DNA of 64,000 bases, taken from assembly GCF_004104075.1 (NCBI RefSeq), contig NZ_QOVK01000016.1:1-64000 (forward strand). The letters are read 5' to 3'. This DNA comes from Leeuwenhoekiella polynyae. GTDB taxonomy: Bacteria > Bacteroidota > Bacteroidia > Flavobacteriales > Flavobacteriaceae. The position numbers and the translations under genes were made by a program. Position 1 is the first letter of the stretch. Each line of letters begins with the position of its first letter. This document shows, piece by piece, positions 54,298-63,161 of this stretch. Below the pieces are notes generated by a model. The model did no database searches. It was given only the letters and a program-made list of their open reading frames with translations, and had not been told where the DNA came from.

Positions 54298-54331
54298 AGT
54301 TTATAGTGATATTAGAAAATATCGTGCCAAA

Positions 54332-56929
54332 TTAAAATTGCTGACCAATTATAAAGTGAGTTTCCCATCCGTTAGGACCACCAACGGTGCCCGGAATTGG
54401 ATCAAACCCATAGCCAAAATCAATACCTAATAGACCAAATGCCGGCATATAAATACGCACACCTGCACCCGCTGATCTGTTCATTAAGAACGGATTGTAA
54501 TTTCTAAAATTGTCAAAAGAAGCCCCAGCTTCTGCAAACATTAACGCATAAATAGATGCTGATGGTTTTAGAGTAATAGGATATCTTAATTCAAATTCAA
54601 ATTTATTAAAAATTGTGGCACCATCGTTACGATCTAAACTAGTTGTGGTTTGGCTACGGTCTTGTGGTAGCACAGATTGATTAGGGTATCCTCTCAATCT
54701 AATGACTTCACGCCCATCTAGGGCATAACCGCCTAAACCATCACCTCCTAAGTAGAACCGGTCAAAAGGAGGGATGCCCCGATCGTTGTTATAGGCACCG
54801 AGGAAACCAAAATCAACTTTAGAGCTTAACACTAGCTTCCCTACTAAAGAGGTAAACCATTGACCTTCAAATTTAACTTTGTAATACTCAAGCCAATTGA
54901 ACCTCTCCTGATCTATTTCTGCAACACGTTCTGTACCAGATTGAGTACCTTCACTAGAAGCTGCAGCACGCTCATCAGCGAGTGCTTTATAATCGGTACC
55001 GTTCCAAAGAGAATAAGGAGGGGTAAGTTTAGCGGTAAGGCTAAATTTAGACCCTGTTCTTGGGAAAATTGGGTTGACATCGGTCTCGTTACGAGAAATA
55101 CCCACTGTATATGCTAAATTTTCTGATGAACCGTTACCAAAGGTAAACAGCCCAACATTATAATTCTTAAGGTCAAAATGCTGAAAACTGATAGCATGCG
55201 AAATGGTAAAATAGTTGTCAGGTACTTCTAATCTTTTTGCAAGACCAATAGATCCTCCTGTTATTAAAAACCTACTATCTTTATCTGGCCTTCCTCTGCT
55301 GCGGTTATTGAAGTCAAATCTATACTGAATACTGTGGGAAAAACTTAATTGAAGTTGTACTGGTTTTTTGCCACCCAACCACGGTTCAGTTAAAGAAGCG
55401 CTATACGTTTGGTAAAAAGTACTGGCTTGCGCTCTTAAGCTAAATTTCTGACCGTCACCCATAGGTAAAGGTTGGTAAGCATCTTTGTTGAATAAATTCT
55501 GAATAGAGAAGTTGTTGAAAGAAAGCCCGAGGGTTCCTACAAAACCACCACCACCGTAACCACCTTGTAGTTCGATTTGGCTAGCACCTTGTTCTACTAA
55601 TGCATAGTTGATGTCAATAGTGCCGTCATAAGGATTTGCATTCAAGAACTGAGGATTCAGCTGTTCCGGGTCAAAGAAACCAGTCTGACCTAATTCACGT
55701 GTTGTTTGAAGTACTGCAGCCTGACTGTAGCGCTGCCCAGGTCTGGTACGTAAATTACGGTAGATTACACGATCTTTTGTCTTGTCGTTACCGGTTATGG
55801 TAATACGGTCAAAGTACGCTAGTTTACCTTCTGTAATTCTAATTTCAAAATCAATGGTGTCATTTTCAACTTTAGTTTCTACCGGGTTGATCGTAGAAAA
55901 TAAGTAACCACTGTTTTTATATAGGTTGGAAAGATCATCAGCATTAGGGTCACCATCTTTAGAAATGCGCTCTTTTAAAAGAACACCATTGTAAACGTCT
56001 CCTTTTTCAAGACCAAGTTGACGTGCTAACTCTTTGTCTGAATAAACGGTGTTACCTAAGAAATCAATATCTCCTATATGATATTTGTTGCCTTCTTCTA
56101 CGTATAGCTTGAGTGTGATTAAATCTTCGCCACTGTGTATGAGTGTGTCAGAAACTATTCTGGCATCTCTAAAACCATTTTCTTTGTATTTGTCAACAAC
56201 AGATACTTTATCTTCTGCAAAATTCTCTGCGATGTATTTAGAGCGTTTCCAAAAGCGAATGATGTTTTTCTGTTTTGTATTTTTCATCTGCTTGCGAAGC
56301 TTCGCATCAGAAAGCTTTTCATTGCCTATAAATTCAATATCCTCAATCTTAACCCGGTCACTAAGCTCAACATTCACGAGCATGTCAACCTTTTGAGTTT
56401 CTACGGTGTCTGTTGTAGGGCGGGTAATGATTGTTACTTTAGAATTTAAATAACCTTCTTTTTTATATTTATTTTCAATATAAAATTTAGTCTTAGTGAT
56501 CAAGTTCTCGGTTACCTTCGTTCCTTTGTTAAGGTCGTTGTCTTTAATGATATCTTTTGCTTTCTTCTCTTTGATGCCATTAATAGTGACCTTATTCAAC
56601 TCGGGTACTTCTTCAATCTCAAATTTAAGATCAACTTTATCGCCATTAATAGTAGCATACAGATTGATGTCGCTAAATAAATCTAGATCCCACAATTTTT
56701 TAATTACGTTACTAATGCGATCACCCGGTAAATAAACCAGGTCCCCGCTCCTTAGACGTGTAAAAGCAATTACCGTTTGCTCGTTATATTGTTTTGCACC
56801 TACAACAGATATTTCGCCAATTTCATACTGTTTTCCGTTAGAAACCGGTAAATCTTGTTGGGCTGTTGCAATGGTGTGGGTAAGGCAGCTTAGTAAAAAG
56901 GCCAGTATCAGGCCTGCTTGTTTAGGCAT
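54332..56929 (-). CDS. bamA: outer membrane assembly factor BamA (Omp85)
   Basis: The essential barrel that inserts outer membrane proteins. A signal peptide (1-24 from the ATG at 56929) precedes POTRA repeats (about 35-400; patterns such as YEIGEISVVGAKQYNE and KVEIEDIEF) and a 16-strand-type barrel with GxxGxG turns, ending in FIIGQQF with terminal Phe. I chose ATG 56929, four bases after the uppS stop; an upstream TTG overlapping uppS by 29 bases would add a poor N-terminus. The length from this start is 865. Confidence 0.93.
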   Translation of the reverse strand: MPKQAGLILAFLLSCLTHTIATAQQDLPVSNGKQYEIGEISVVGAKQYNEQTVIAFTRLRSGDLVYLPGDRISNVIKKLWDLDLFSDINLYATINGDKVDLKFEIEEVPELNKVTINGIKEKKAKDIIKDNDLNKGTKVTENLITKTKFYIENKYKKEGYLNSKVTIITRPTTDTVETQKVDMLVNVELSDRVKIEDIEFIGNEKLSDAKLRKQMKNTKQKNIIRFWKRSKYIAENFAEDKVSVVDKYKENGFRDARIVSDTLIHSGEDLITLKLYVEEGNKYHIGDIDFLGNTVYSDKELARQLGLEKGDVYNGVLLKERISKDGDPNADDLSNLYKNSGYLFSTINPVETKVENDTIDFEIRITEGKLAYFDRITITGNDKTKDRVIYRNLRTRPGQRYSQAAVLQTTRELGQTGFFDPEQLNPQFLNANPYDGTIDINYALVEQGASQIELQGGYGGGGFVGTLGLSFNNFSIQNLFNKDAYQPLPMGDGQKFSLRAQASTFYQTYSASLTEPWLGGKKPVQLQLSFSHSIQYRFDFNNRSRGRPDKDSRFLITGGSIGLAKRLEVPDNYFTISHAISFQHFDLKNYNVGLFTFGNGSSENLAYTVGISRNETDVNPIFPRTGSKFSLTAKLTPPYSLWNGTDYKALADERAAASSEGTQSGTERVAEIDQERFNWLEYYKVKFEGQWFTSLVGKLVLSSKVDFGFLGAYNNDRGIPPFDRFYLGGDGLGGYALDGREVIRLRGYPNQSVLPQDRSQTTTSLDRNDGATIFNKFEFELRYPITLKPSASIYALMFAEAGASFDNFRNYNPFLMNRSAGAGVRIYMPAFGLLGIDFGYGFDPIPGTVGGPNGWETHFIIGQQF

Positions 56930-56933
56930 CTGC

Positions 56934-57674
56934 TTAATTAATTTGCTCACTCGTCTTTCCAAATCGTCGTTCTCTTTTCTGATAATTATAAATTGCTTCG
57001 TACAGATGTTTTCTTGTAAAATCGGGCCATAACACAGGTGTGAAATACAATTCTGCGTATGCTATTTGCCATAATAAAAAATTACTTATACGCTGTTCTC
57101 CGCTTGTGCGAATAAGTAAATCAACATCAGGCATATCATGGGTGTATAAATGCTCCTTAATGACTGCCTCGTTTATTAAATGTGGCGAAATTAAGTTTTT
57201 TTTAACTTTATCACTGATTTCCTGAACAGTTTTTACCAGCTCCTCCCGTGAGCCGTAACTGAGCGCTAAAGTAAGTTTTAAGCGCGTATTATCTTTAGTT
57301 TTTGTAATTACTTCTTGCAGCTCCCGCTGTGCTTTGCTTGGTAGACTGGTTAAGCTTCCTATTGCAGCGAGTGAAATGTTATTGTCTTGTAGTGTTTTAA
57401 TTTCTTTTTTAAGGGATGAGACCAGAAGATTCATTAAGGTATCTACTTCAAGCTTTGGGCGATTCCAGTTTTCGGTAGAGAATGCATACAAAGTAACAAA
57501 TGGCACTCCTAATTCTGCGCAAGCTTCAATGGTTTCGCGTACGGCTTTGGTTCCTTTTTTGTGCCCGTTGATACGAAGAAGTCCCTGATTTTTAGCCCAG
57601 CGCCCGTTACCATCCATAATGACGGCAATATGCTGAGGAAGCTTATCTTGATCTATTTCGTTTAAAAAATCCAT
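56934..57674 (-). CDS. uppS: isoprenyl transferase (undecaprenyl diphosphate synthase) UppS
   Basis: Builds the C55 lipid carrier for cell wall and polysaccharide synthesis. The catalytic P-loop-like motif IAVIMDGNGRWAKNQG (Asp21 is catalytic), GHKKGTKAVRETIE, YAFSTENWNRP and RTSGEQRISNFLLWQIAYAELYF are present. Length 246. It lies in the porG-uppS-bamA-ompH-ompH order seen widely in Bacteroidota, with four-base and nine-base gaps. Confidence 0.95.
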   Translation of the reverse strand: MDFLNEIDQDKLPQHIAVIMDGNGRWAKNQGLLRINGHKKGTKAVRETIEACAELGVPFVTLYAFSTENWNRPKLEVDTLMNLLVSSLKKEIKTLQDNNISLAAIGSLTSLPSKAQRELQEVITKTKDNTRLKLTLALSYGSREELVKTVQEISDKVKKNLISPHLINEAVIKEHLYTHDMPDVDLLIRTSGEQRISNFLLWQIAYAELYFTPVLWPDFTRKHLYEAIYNYQKRERRFGKTSEQIN

Positions 57675-57683
57675 TTCTAAAAA

Positions 57684-58376
57684 TTAAAAACCGCAATAAC
57701 ACGGTTGCCTGCCAAAGGTATAGGTTAAGGTTAAACCTGTAAACATATACCAGTCATTATTATTTATATTACCAAAATTGGCATAATTATTATCTTCAGT
57801 ACCGGGATAGCTTCCATCTAAATTATCTGTAAATGTATAGCGTGCGCCCAGTTCTAATGCTAAAACAAAATTGGTATTCACCATTGCTTTAAACCCTATA
57901 ACCATAGGTATTGCTAGGTCCCATTCTGAATCTGCACTTACGAGTGCATCTTGTACCGGATCAAGCGCAAAAGAATCGTGGTAAAAGTAAGTAAAACCCG
58001 TATATAAATAAGGAGTTGCAGGTTTATCAAAGCCTTGATGCATATCAAAATCCCAAAAGTTGTATTCTATTCCTAGCGAACCTTCAATTAGCGTGCTGCT
58101 GAATTCATAACCGCGCTGCTGTCTTCTGCTATCGTTGCTGTCTGTGTCTGAAGCATCAAGGTTAGCGAAAAGCACTGAAGCTCTAAAAGCGTGTCTTGCG
58201 CTGCGATTCCATTTTGCGATACCGCCAAATACAACAGAATTAGGAGCTATATAATTAGATTTACCTACATCACCTATAAAATTACTACCACCTGCATATA
58301 CCCCAACCTCATAAGTTTGACTTATTCCAGTAACGGTAGCGAGCAAGGCAAATGTGAAGATTAGGAATATTCTCAT
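57684..58376 (-). CDS. porG: type IX secretion outer membrane protein PorG (DUF6089 family)
   Basis: A 230-residue eight-stranded-barrel-type protein with a signal peptide (1-19). The family pattern is YEVGVYAGGSNFIGDVGKSNYIAPNSVVFGGIAKWN, then SLGIEYNFWDF and a C-terminal LTYTFGRQPCYCGF with two cysteines. In Porphyromonas and Flavobacterium the protein beside uppS-bamA-ompH is PorG, which attaches to the periplasmic PorK/N ring of the secretion machine. No other ring genes (porK/L/M/N) are in the window. Confidence 0.8.
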   Translation of the reverse strand: MRIFLIFTFALLATVTGISQTYEVGVYAGGSNFIGDVGKSNYIAPNSVVFGGIAKWNRSARHAFRASVLFANLDASDTDSNDSRRQQRGYEFSSTLIEGSLGIEYNFWDFDMHQGFDKPATPYLYTGFTYFYHDSFALDPVQDALVSADSEWDLAIPMVIGFKAMVNTNFVLALELGARYTFTDNLDGSYPGTEDNNYANFGNINNNDWYMFTGLTLTYTFGRQPCYCGF

Positions 58377-58393
58377 AGGCTTTTAAAAGTTTG

Positions 58394-58401
58394 CAAATAT
58401 A
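58394..58401 (-). promoter_or_regulatory. Bacteroidota -7 element for porG-uppS-bamA-ompH
   Basis: Minus-strand TATATTTG, 18 bases before the porG start, matches TAnnTTTG. It probably drives the whole envelope operon to the terminator at 52846-52884. Confidence 0.5.
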
Positions 58402-58475
58402 ACAATATTGTTTAGCTGCTCATTATTAATAATGAAGCGTGTTTTTGGTAAACAAAATAACTGTGGATTTATTGT

Positions 58476-59360
58476 CTAGTTGCGCTTGTCTTCGCCCCAA
58501 AGTAATTTCTTGCGTAAGGTGGTTAAAAAAGTATCTTCTTCAAGCAAAACCAGCTTGATGTTGAAGTGAGCTTTTGTCAGTGTGATTTCGGTTTCTACCG
58601 GTAGTGTGGCAATGCGAGAGTCTAAAGAGACTAAATGATCTTCTTCTCTTCCGCTTACTTTGAGCTTTATTTCTGTAGAATCTGGTACTACAATAGGTCT
58701 CGCGTTTAAGTTATGTGGTGCGATAGGCGTTAAAATAAAACTGGAGGTTTTCGGCATAATTACCGGTCCGCCACAGCTTAGAGAGTAACCGGTTGAACCG
58801 GTAGGTGTAGAAATTATAAGTCCATCTGCCCAGTAATTGGTCAGGCGTTCTCCGTTAAGTGAAGTTTCTACAGAGATCATCGAAGTAGAGTTTTTTCTAC
58901 TTACCGTAATTTCATTAAGGGCAAAATTGAGATCGTCAAAATTTTCATTAGGAGCCGAAGTCTTAATGCTTATAAGAGACCGCTCGGTAATGCTGTAATT
59001 ATTTTTGAGTATTTCTTCAACAGAACTTACGAGTTTCTCTTTGTTTACAGTGGCTAAAAATCCTAATCGACCAGTGTTTATGCCAACTATAGGTATGTCG
59101 AGATCTCTGACGTAAGTAACGGTTTGAAGTATAGTGCCGTCACCACCAATGCTAAAAAATAGATCGTAGCTTTTGTCAAGTTCTTCAAAAGTGCTGAAAT
59201 GCGAATAGGTTTTACTGATATCTTCGTTCTCGTGAATGAGTTTTAAGAAGTTTTCTTCAATAATAACTTCGACTCCTTTTTGATGAAGCAAGTCGAGTAA
59301 TTGCTGAACATATTTCCCAGAATTTTCGTGATAAAATTGACCGTAGATCCCTACTTTCAT
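58476..59360 (-). CDS. nadK: NAD kinase
   Basis: Phosphorylates NAD to NADP. The nucleotide motif GGDGTIL (72-78, Asp74 catalytic), NTGRLGFLATV and TPTGSTGYSLSCGGPV are intact; length 294 is standard. It lies downstream of the CBS-domain gene with a 19-bp gap, so they are probably co-transcribed. Confidence 0.95.
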   Translation of the reverse strand: MKVGIYGQFYHENSGKYVQQLLDLLHQKGVEVIIEENFLKLIHENEDISKTYSHFSTFEELDKSYDLFFSIGGDGTILQTVTYVRDLDIPIVGINTGRLGFLATVNKEKLVSSVEEILKNNYSITERSLISIKTSAPNENFDDLNFALNEITVSRKNSTSMISVETSLNGERLTNYWADGLIISTPTGSTGYSLSCGGPVIMPKTSSFILTPIAPHNLNARPIVVPDSTEIKLKVSGREEDHLVSLDSRIATLPVETEITLTKAHFNIKLVLLEEDTFLTTLRKKLLWGEDKRN

Positions 59361-59379
59361 ACGTGTTGACTTTGCTATC

Positions 59380-60042
59380 TTAAATGTTGAGGTATTTGTC
59401 TAAATAGTGTGAGCGTTCTTGTAAATCTTTTATAAAAGCATCCTCCTGATGTTCTGAAACTATAACATAGCCATACCTTCTAAAAGCTTGAAGAATAGTA
59501 TTGAAGCTTGTGTCTGCACCTATCTTTACTGAAATCTGCGCAACCTCATTTTTTATTTGTGAGATGAATGCGCCTAAAATTTTTCCATCATTAGACTCTA
59601 CAATCTGGCAAACTTCGCTAAAGCTATAATCGTGTATACCATGCTCGATTACAATGATGCTTCCGTTTTCATTTAAAAAAGGAGTGTTGTTAAAATAGGT
59701 CATCACGTCTGCCAGCTCATAGTATCCTAAATAATTAGCGGTTTCTTCATCAAGAACCGGCATTAGATTCGCATTATTTTGAGCAAAAGCTTCAATGACA
59801 TTAAGCCAATTCGTATCGGTACGCACAAAGAAAACTTCATACATGTGGCTATTGTCTGCAATGATCTCTTCAGAAGCGTGACAATGCACATCGCTCTCAT
59901 TTAAACATCCTACATAGGTATTGTCTCTTAAAATAGGAACGTGAGAATATGTGGTTTGAGAAAAAAGTTCTTGCGCATCGCCCATGAGCAATTGCTCGTC
60001 AAGCGGATCAATGTCTTTTATGATGTAGTCAGTGATTTTCAT
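59380..60042 (-). CDS. CBS-domain protein
   Basis: A 220-residue cytoplasmic protein with a pair of CBS domains (about 1-135: LFSQTTYSHVPILRDNTYVGCLNESDV, then ANLMPVLDEETANYLGYYELADVM) and a C-terminal ACT-like part (about 140-215) with a SNDGKILGAFISQ pattern. Such pairs bind adenine nucleotides and usually regulate a partner; the partner is not evident. It forms a unit with nadK, hinting at nucleotide sensing, which is inference. It is divergent from pdxJ. Confidence 0.8.
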   Translation of the reverse strand: MKITDYIIKDIDPLDEQLLMGDAQELFSQTTYSHVPILRDNTYVGCLNESDVHCHASEEIIADNSHMYEVFFVRTDTNWLNVIEAFAQNNANLMPVLDEETANYLGYYELADVMTYFNNTPFLNENGSIIVIEHGIHDYSFSEVCQIVESNDGKILGAFISQIKNEVAQISVKIGADTSFNTILQAFRRYGYVIVSEHQEDAFIKDLQERSHYLDKYLNI

Positions 60043-60097
60043 AGCTTGTTTGATGCAATTTAATTAAAAAAGTAGGGGCAGAGCCTGTGTTACTTCG

Positions 60098-60105
60098 TAT
60101 TTTTG
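60098..60105 (+). promoter_or_regulatory. Bacteroidota -7 element for pdxJ
   Basis: TATTTTTG matches TAnnTTTG. It lies inside the longer open frame that begins at a GTG at 60087, so translation must start at the ATG 60129. Confidence 0.5.
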
Positions 60106-60128
60106 CAGGCAAAGTTACAATTATTGAG

Positions 60129-60842
60129 ATGACAAAATTAAGTGTAAATGTTAATAAGATCGCAACATTACGTAACGCCAGAGGTGGTAATGTTCCTGAC
60201 TTGGTAAAAACAGTAAAAGATATAGAATCTTTTGGAGCGCAGGGAATTACCATTCATCCCAGGCCAGATGAGCGTCACATTCGCTATCAGGATGCACGGG
60301 ATTTAAAAGCTATAGTTAAGACAGAATTAAACATAGAAGGGAATCCTGTAGAGAAGTTTATCAATCTGGTTTTAGAAGTGCAACCTGCTCAGGTTACTTT
60401 GGTGCCAGATTCTGTAGATGCAATTACTTCAAATGCGGGTTGGGATACGATTAAAAACCGGGCTTTTTTAAAAGAAGTTATTGCTGAATTTAAATCGAAA
60501 GGCATTCGTACTTCCATATTCGTAGATCCGGTAGCAGAAATGATAGAAGGTGCTAAAGAAACCGGTACAGATAGAATTGAATTATATACCGAAGCTTTTG
60601 CGGTAGGTTTTAAAGAGGGGCGTCCTAATGCTGTGAAGCCTTATGTTGAGGCTGCCCTTCTGGCTCAGGATCTTGATTTAGGGCTAAATGCTGGGCACGA
60701 TTTGTCATTAGAGAATGTAAAGTTTTTTGCGGATAGTTTGCCCGGACTTTTAGAAGTTTCTATAGGTCATGCACTTATCGCCGAAGCACTTTATGACGGT
60801 CTGGAAAAAACAATACAGTCTTACTTAGAAGCTTTATCTTAA
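60129..60842 (+). CDS. pdxJ: pyridoxine 5'-phosphate synthase PdxJ
   Basis: Condenses 3-amino-2-oxopropyl phosphate and deoxyxylulose phosphate to pyridoxine phosphate. A TIM barrel of 237 residues from ATG 60129: LSVNVNKIATLRNARG, HPRPDERHI with His43 in the active site, QVTLVPDSVDAITSNAGWD, and GLNAGHDLSLENV. The start at 60129 gives the usual MTKLSVNVNK N-terminus; the open frame to 60087 crosses a promoter box. An alpha/beta hydrolase gene begins one base after the stop. Confidence 0.95.
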   Translation: MTKLSVNVNKIATLRNARGGNVPDLVKTVKDIESFGAQGITIHPRPDERHIRYQDARDLKAIVKTELNIEGNPVEKFINLVLEVQPAQVTLVPDSVDAITSNAGWDTIKNRAFLKEVIAEFKSKGIRTSIFVDPVAEMIEGAKETGTDRIELYTEAFAVGFKEGRPNAVKPYVEAALLAQDLDLGLNAGHDLSLENVKFFADSLPGLLEVSIGHALIAEALYDGLEKTIQSYLEALS

Positions 60843-60843
60843 T

Positions 60844-61614
60844 ATGATTTTACACAGCAGCATTACAGGTTCTGGGAAGCCATTTCTAATTTTACATGGT
60901 TTCTTAGGGATGGGAGATAACTGGAAAACTTTAGCCAATCAATTCGCTGAATCTGGTTATGAGATGCATCTTGTAGATCAGCGCAATCACGGTCGCAGTT
61001 TTCACAGTGACACGTTTAATTATGAGGTTTTAGCTGATGACTTAAAAGCTTATTGTGATGAGCATGAGTTAACAGATGTTATTTTGTTAGGTCATTCCAT
61101 GGGAGGTAAAACTGCAATGCTTTTTGCAATGCGCTACCCGGAGTTGCTAGAGAAACTCGTCATAGCTGATATTGCGCCTAAATATTATGCGCCACATCAT
61201 CAGACTATTTTAGAAGGCTTAAATGCTTTGTCAGAAAATGAAGAAGCCAGAAAATCTCGCGGAGATGCTGATGCTTTTTTGGAAAAGTATATTGCAGATT
61301 GGGGTACGCGACAATTTTTATTGAAAAACCTATACTGGCAAAAAGATAAAACCCTTGCGCTACGTGTAAATCTCCCGGTGCTTACAAATAAAGTAGAAGC
61401 TATTGGTGAAGGGCTGCCAACTCAAACTGTTTACGAAGGGGAAACCCTGTTTTTAAACGGTCTCAAGTCTGATTACATAACTAAAGAAGACACAGCGTTA
61501 ATACAGGCACATTTTCCCAATTCAGAGGTAATAGGTATTCCAGATGCAGGTCACTGGTTACACGCGGAGAATCCTAAAGATTTTTACGCGGAAGTAATGA
61601 AATTTCTAGGTTAA
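60844..61614 (+). CDS. alpha/beta hydrolase (YbfF-like esterase)
   Basis: A 256-residue esterase/thioesterase-type hydrolase. The nucleophile is Ser85 in GHSMGG, the oxyanion region is HGFLGMGDNW, and the catalytic His is in DAGHWLHAENP near the C-terminus. It most resembles E. coli YbfF-type acyl-esterases, though substrate cannot be read from sequence. It follows pdxJ with one base between, so co-transcribed. No signal peptide. Confidence 0.85.
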   Translation: MILHSSITGSGKPFLILHGFLGMGDNWKTLANQFAESGYEMHLVDQRNHGRSFHSDTFNYEVLADDLKAYCDEHELTDVILLGHSMGGKTAMLFAMRYPELLEKLVIADIAPKYYAPHHQTILEGLNALSENEEARKSRGDADAFLEKYIADWGTRQFLLKNLYWQKDKTLALRVNLPVLTNKVEAIGEGLPTQTVYEGETLFLNGLKSDYITKEDTALIQAHFPNSEVIGIPDAGHWLHAENPKDFYAEVMKFLG

Positions 61615-61816
61615 TCTGCGGTTGTATCCGTTGAAAAGATATATTCGCTTCTTAAATAATATATAACTAAGAATAAAAAAATAGCTTAGTCAGCATTGTG
61701 GATTAATCGAATTAGTTGATTTGTAATCATAAAATCGATATAAATCTCACGGAGACTCAATAAATTTTTATAACATTGTTAGTGAAATTTATTATGCATG
61801 CACAACAAATAAGCTC

Positions 61817-61824
61817 TATTTTTG
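61817..61824 (+). promoter_or_regulatory. Bacteroidota -7 element for the fadL-like gene
   Basis: TATTTTTG matches TAnnTTTG, about 60 bases before the ATG, in a 270-bp AT-rich gap (61615-61884) that otherwise shows nothing clear. Confidence 0.4.
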
Positions 61825-61884
61825 ATGTATTCTTAAAAAATTCAACCTCAATTATTAAATTATAATTTTATTCCCTTTTAGAGT

Positions 61885-63147
61885 ATGAAGAGAGTTTTAG
61901 TTACGTCTTTATTCTTATTAGCTTCTGCGATAACGTTTGCGGGAGGTTATAGAGTTGGACTTCAGGGACAACGAGCCCTGGCAATGGGACATACCGGTGT
62001 AGCTTATGTTAATAGTGCCGAACTGGCATTTTTTAACCCGGCCGGTTTAGTGTTTTTAGAAAATAAGATCAATGCTTCGGCAGGTGGTTTTGGCGTTTTT
62101 TCAAGTGTAGCTTGGCAAAATGAAGGAACAGGGCAATATGCTCAGACAGATAGTCCAATGAGTACACCCTTTTACTTATATGGTTCTTATGCATTAAATG
62201 AAAATCTAAGTCTAGGATTGGCGGTTTATACACCTTACGGAAGTACAGTGGAATGGCCAACAGATTGGGCAGGTTCACATTTAGTAAATAATATAGAGCT
62301 TGCTGCGATCTTTATTCAACCCTTAGTTTCTTTTAAAATCAGCGATAAGTTTAGTGTAGGTGGTGGGCCAATCTTCGTTACGGGTAATGTGAACTTCAAT
62401 AGAAATGCTAATCGGTTTTTGACAGATCTTGAAGGCAATCGTTCTAATGTAACAATAGATGATAGTGGTGTTACAAACTGGGGATATTCAGTAGGAGCAA
62501 TGTTCAAGGTGACTGAAGATTTTACTTTGGGTGCAAATTACCGTTCAGAAATTATTTTAGATTCTAAAGACGGTACTGCCACTTTTGCAAACTTCCCTAA
62601 CGATAGTGGAGCGCCTATAACAGTAGGTACAACAACCATTCCTTCTAATGGAACAACAGGCTTTACAGCATCATTACCCCTGCCAGCGGAACTTACCGTT
62701 GGTGGATCTTATAGTAAAGACAAATGGGTGGTTAATTTTGATTACACCCGTACATTTTGGGATGTTTATGAAGATTTAGATATTGTATTTAGTAATGGTC
62801 AAGAATCTATAAATCCTCGTAATTATAAGAACTCTTCAATCTATAAAGTAGGGTTTGGGTATTCTGCGAGTGAGCGTATTATGTTGCGTGCTGGATATTA
62901 TTTTGATGAATCTCCGGTTAGATCAGGATATTTCGCTCCAGAAACTCCACGTAACGACAGTAACGGGTTTACGGCAGGTTTGTCTTATGTGATTTCAGAT
63001 AGTTTTGCAATAGATGCTTCTTTTCTATATGTAAGATTTAAAGAAATTAATGAGTCTTATGACTATGTAGATGATGGATCATCTTTTGGAGGGGCCTATA
63101 AATCAAGTGCATTTGTTCCTGGAATTGGGTTGACTTATAAACTTTAA
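61885..63147 (+). CDS. OmpP1/FadL-family outer membrane transporter
   Basis: A 420-residue outer membrane barrel with a signal peptide (1-20). The FadL hallmark comes early: GLQGQRALAMGHTGVAYVNSAELAFFNPAGLVFLENK with the NPAG motif, then barrel strands ending GIGLTYKL. FadL proteins take up long-chain fatty acids or other hydrophobic compounds by a hatch mechanism. The SGNH hydrolase lipoprotein gene follows 14 bases later, suggesting that an outer enzyme releases a lipid that this porin imports. Confidence 0.9.
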   Translation: MKRVLVTSLFLLASAITFAGGYRVGLQGQRALAMGHTGVAYVNSAELAFFNPAGLVFLENKINASAGGFGVFSSVAWQNEGTGQYAQTDSPMSTPFYLYGSYALNENLSLGLAVYTPYGSTVEWPTDWAGSHLVNNIELAAIFIQPLVSFKISDKFSVGGGPIFVTGNVNFNRNANRFLTDLEGNRSNVTIDDSGVTNWGYSVGAMFKVTEDFTLGANYRSEIILDSKDGTATFANFPNDSGAPITVGTTTIPSNGTTGFTASLPLPAELTVGGSYSKDKWVVNFDYTRTFWDVYEDLDIVFSNGQESINPRNYKNSSIYKVGFGYSASERIMLRAGYYFDESPVRSGYFAPETPRNDSNGFTAGLSYVISDSFAIDASFLYVRFKEINESYDYVDDGSSFGGAYKSSAFVPGIGLTYKL

Positions 63148-63161
63148 AAAAGAGCTAGACG

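Noticed and set aside
61615-61884. Possible regulatory RNA or operator in the gap before the FadL-like gene
   Set aside because: The region is AT-rich with scattered short repeats but no convincing stem or conserved motif besides one TATTTTTG box.
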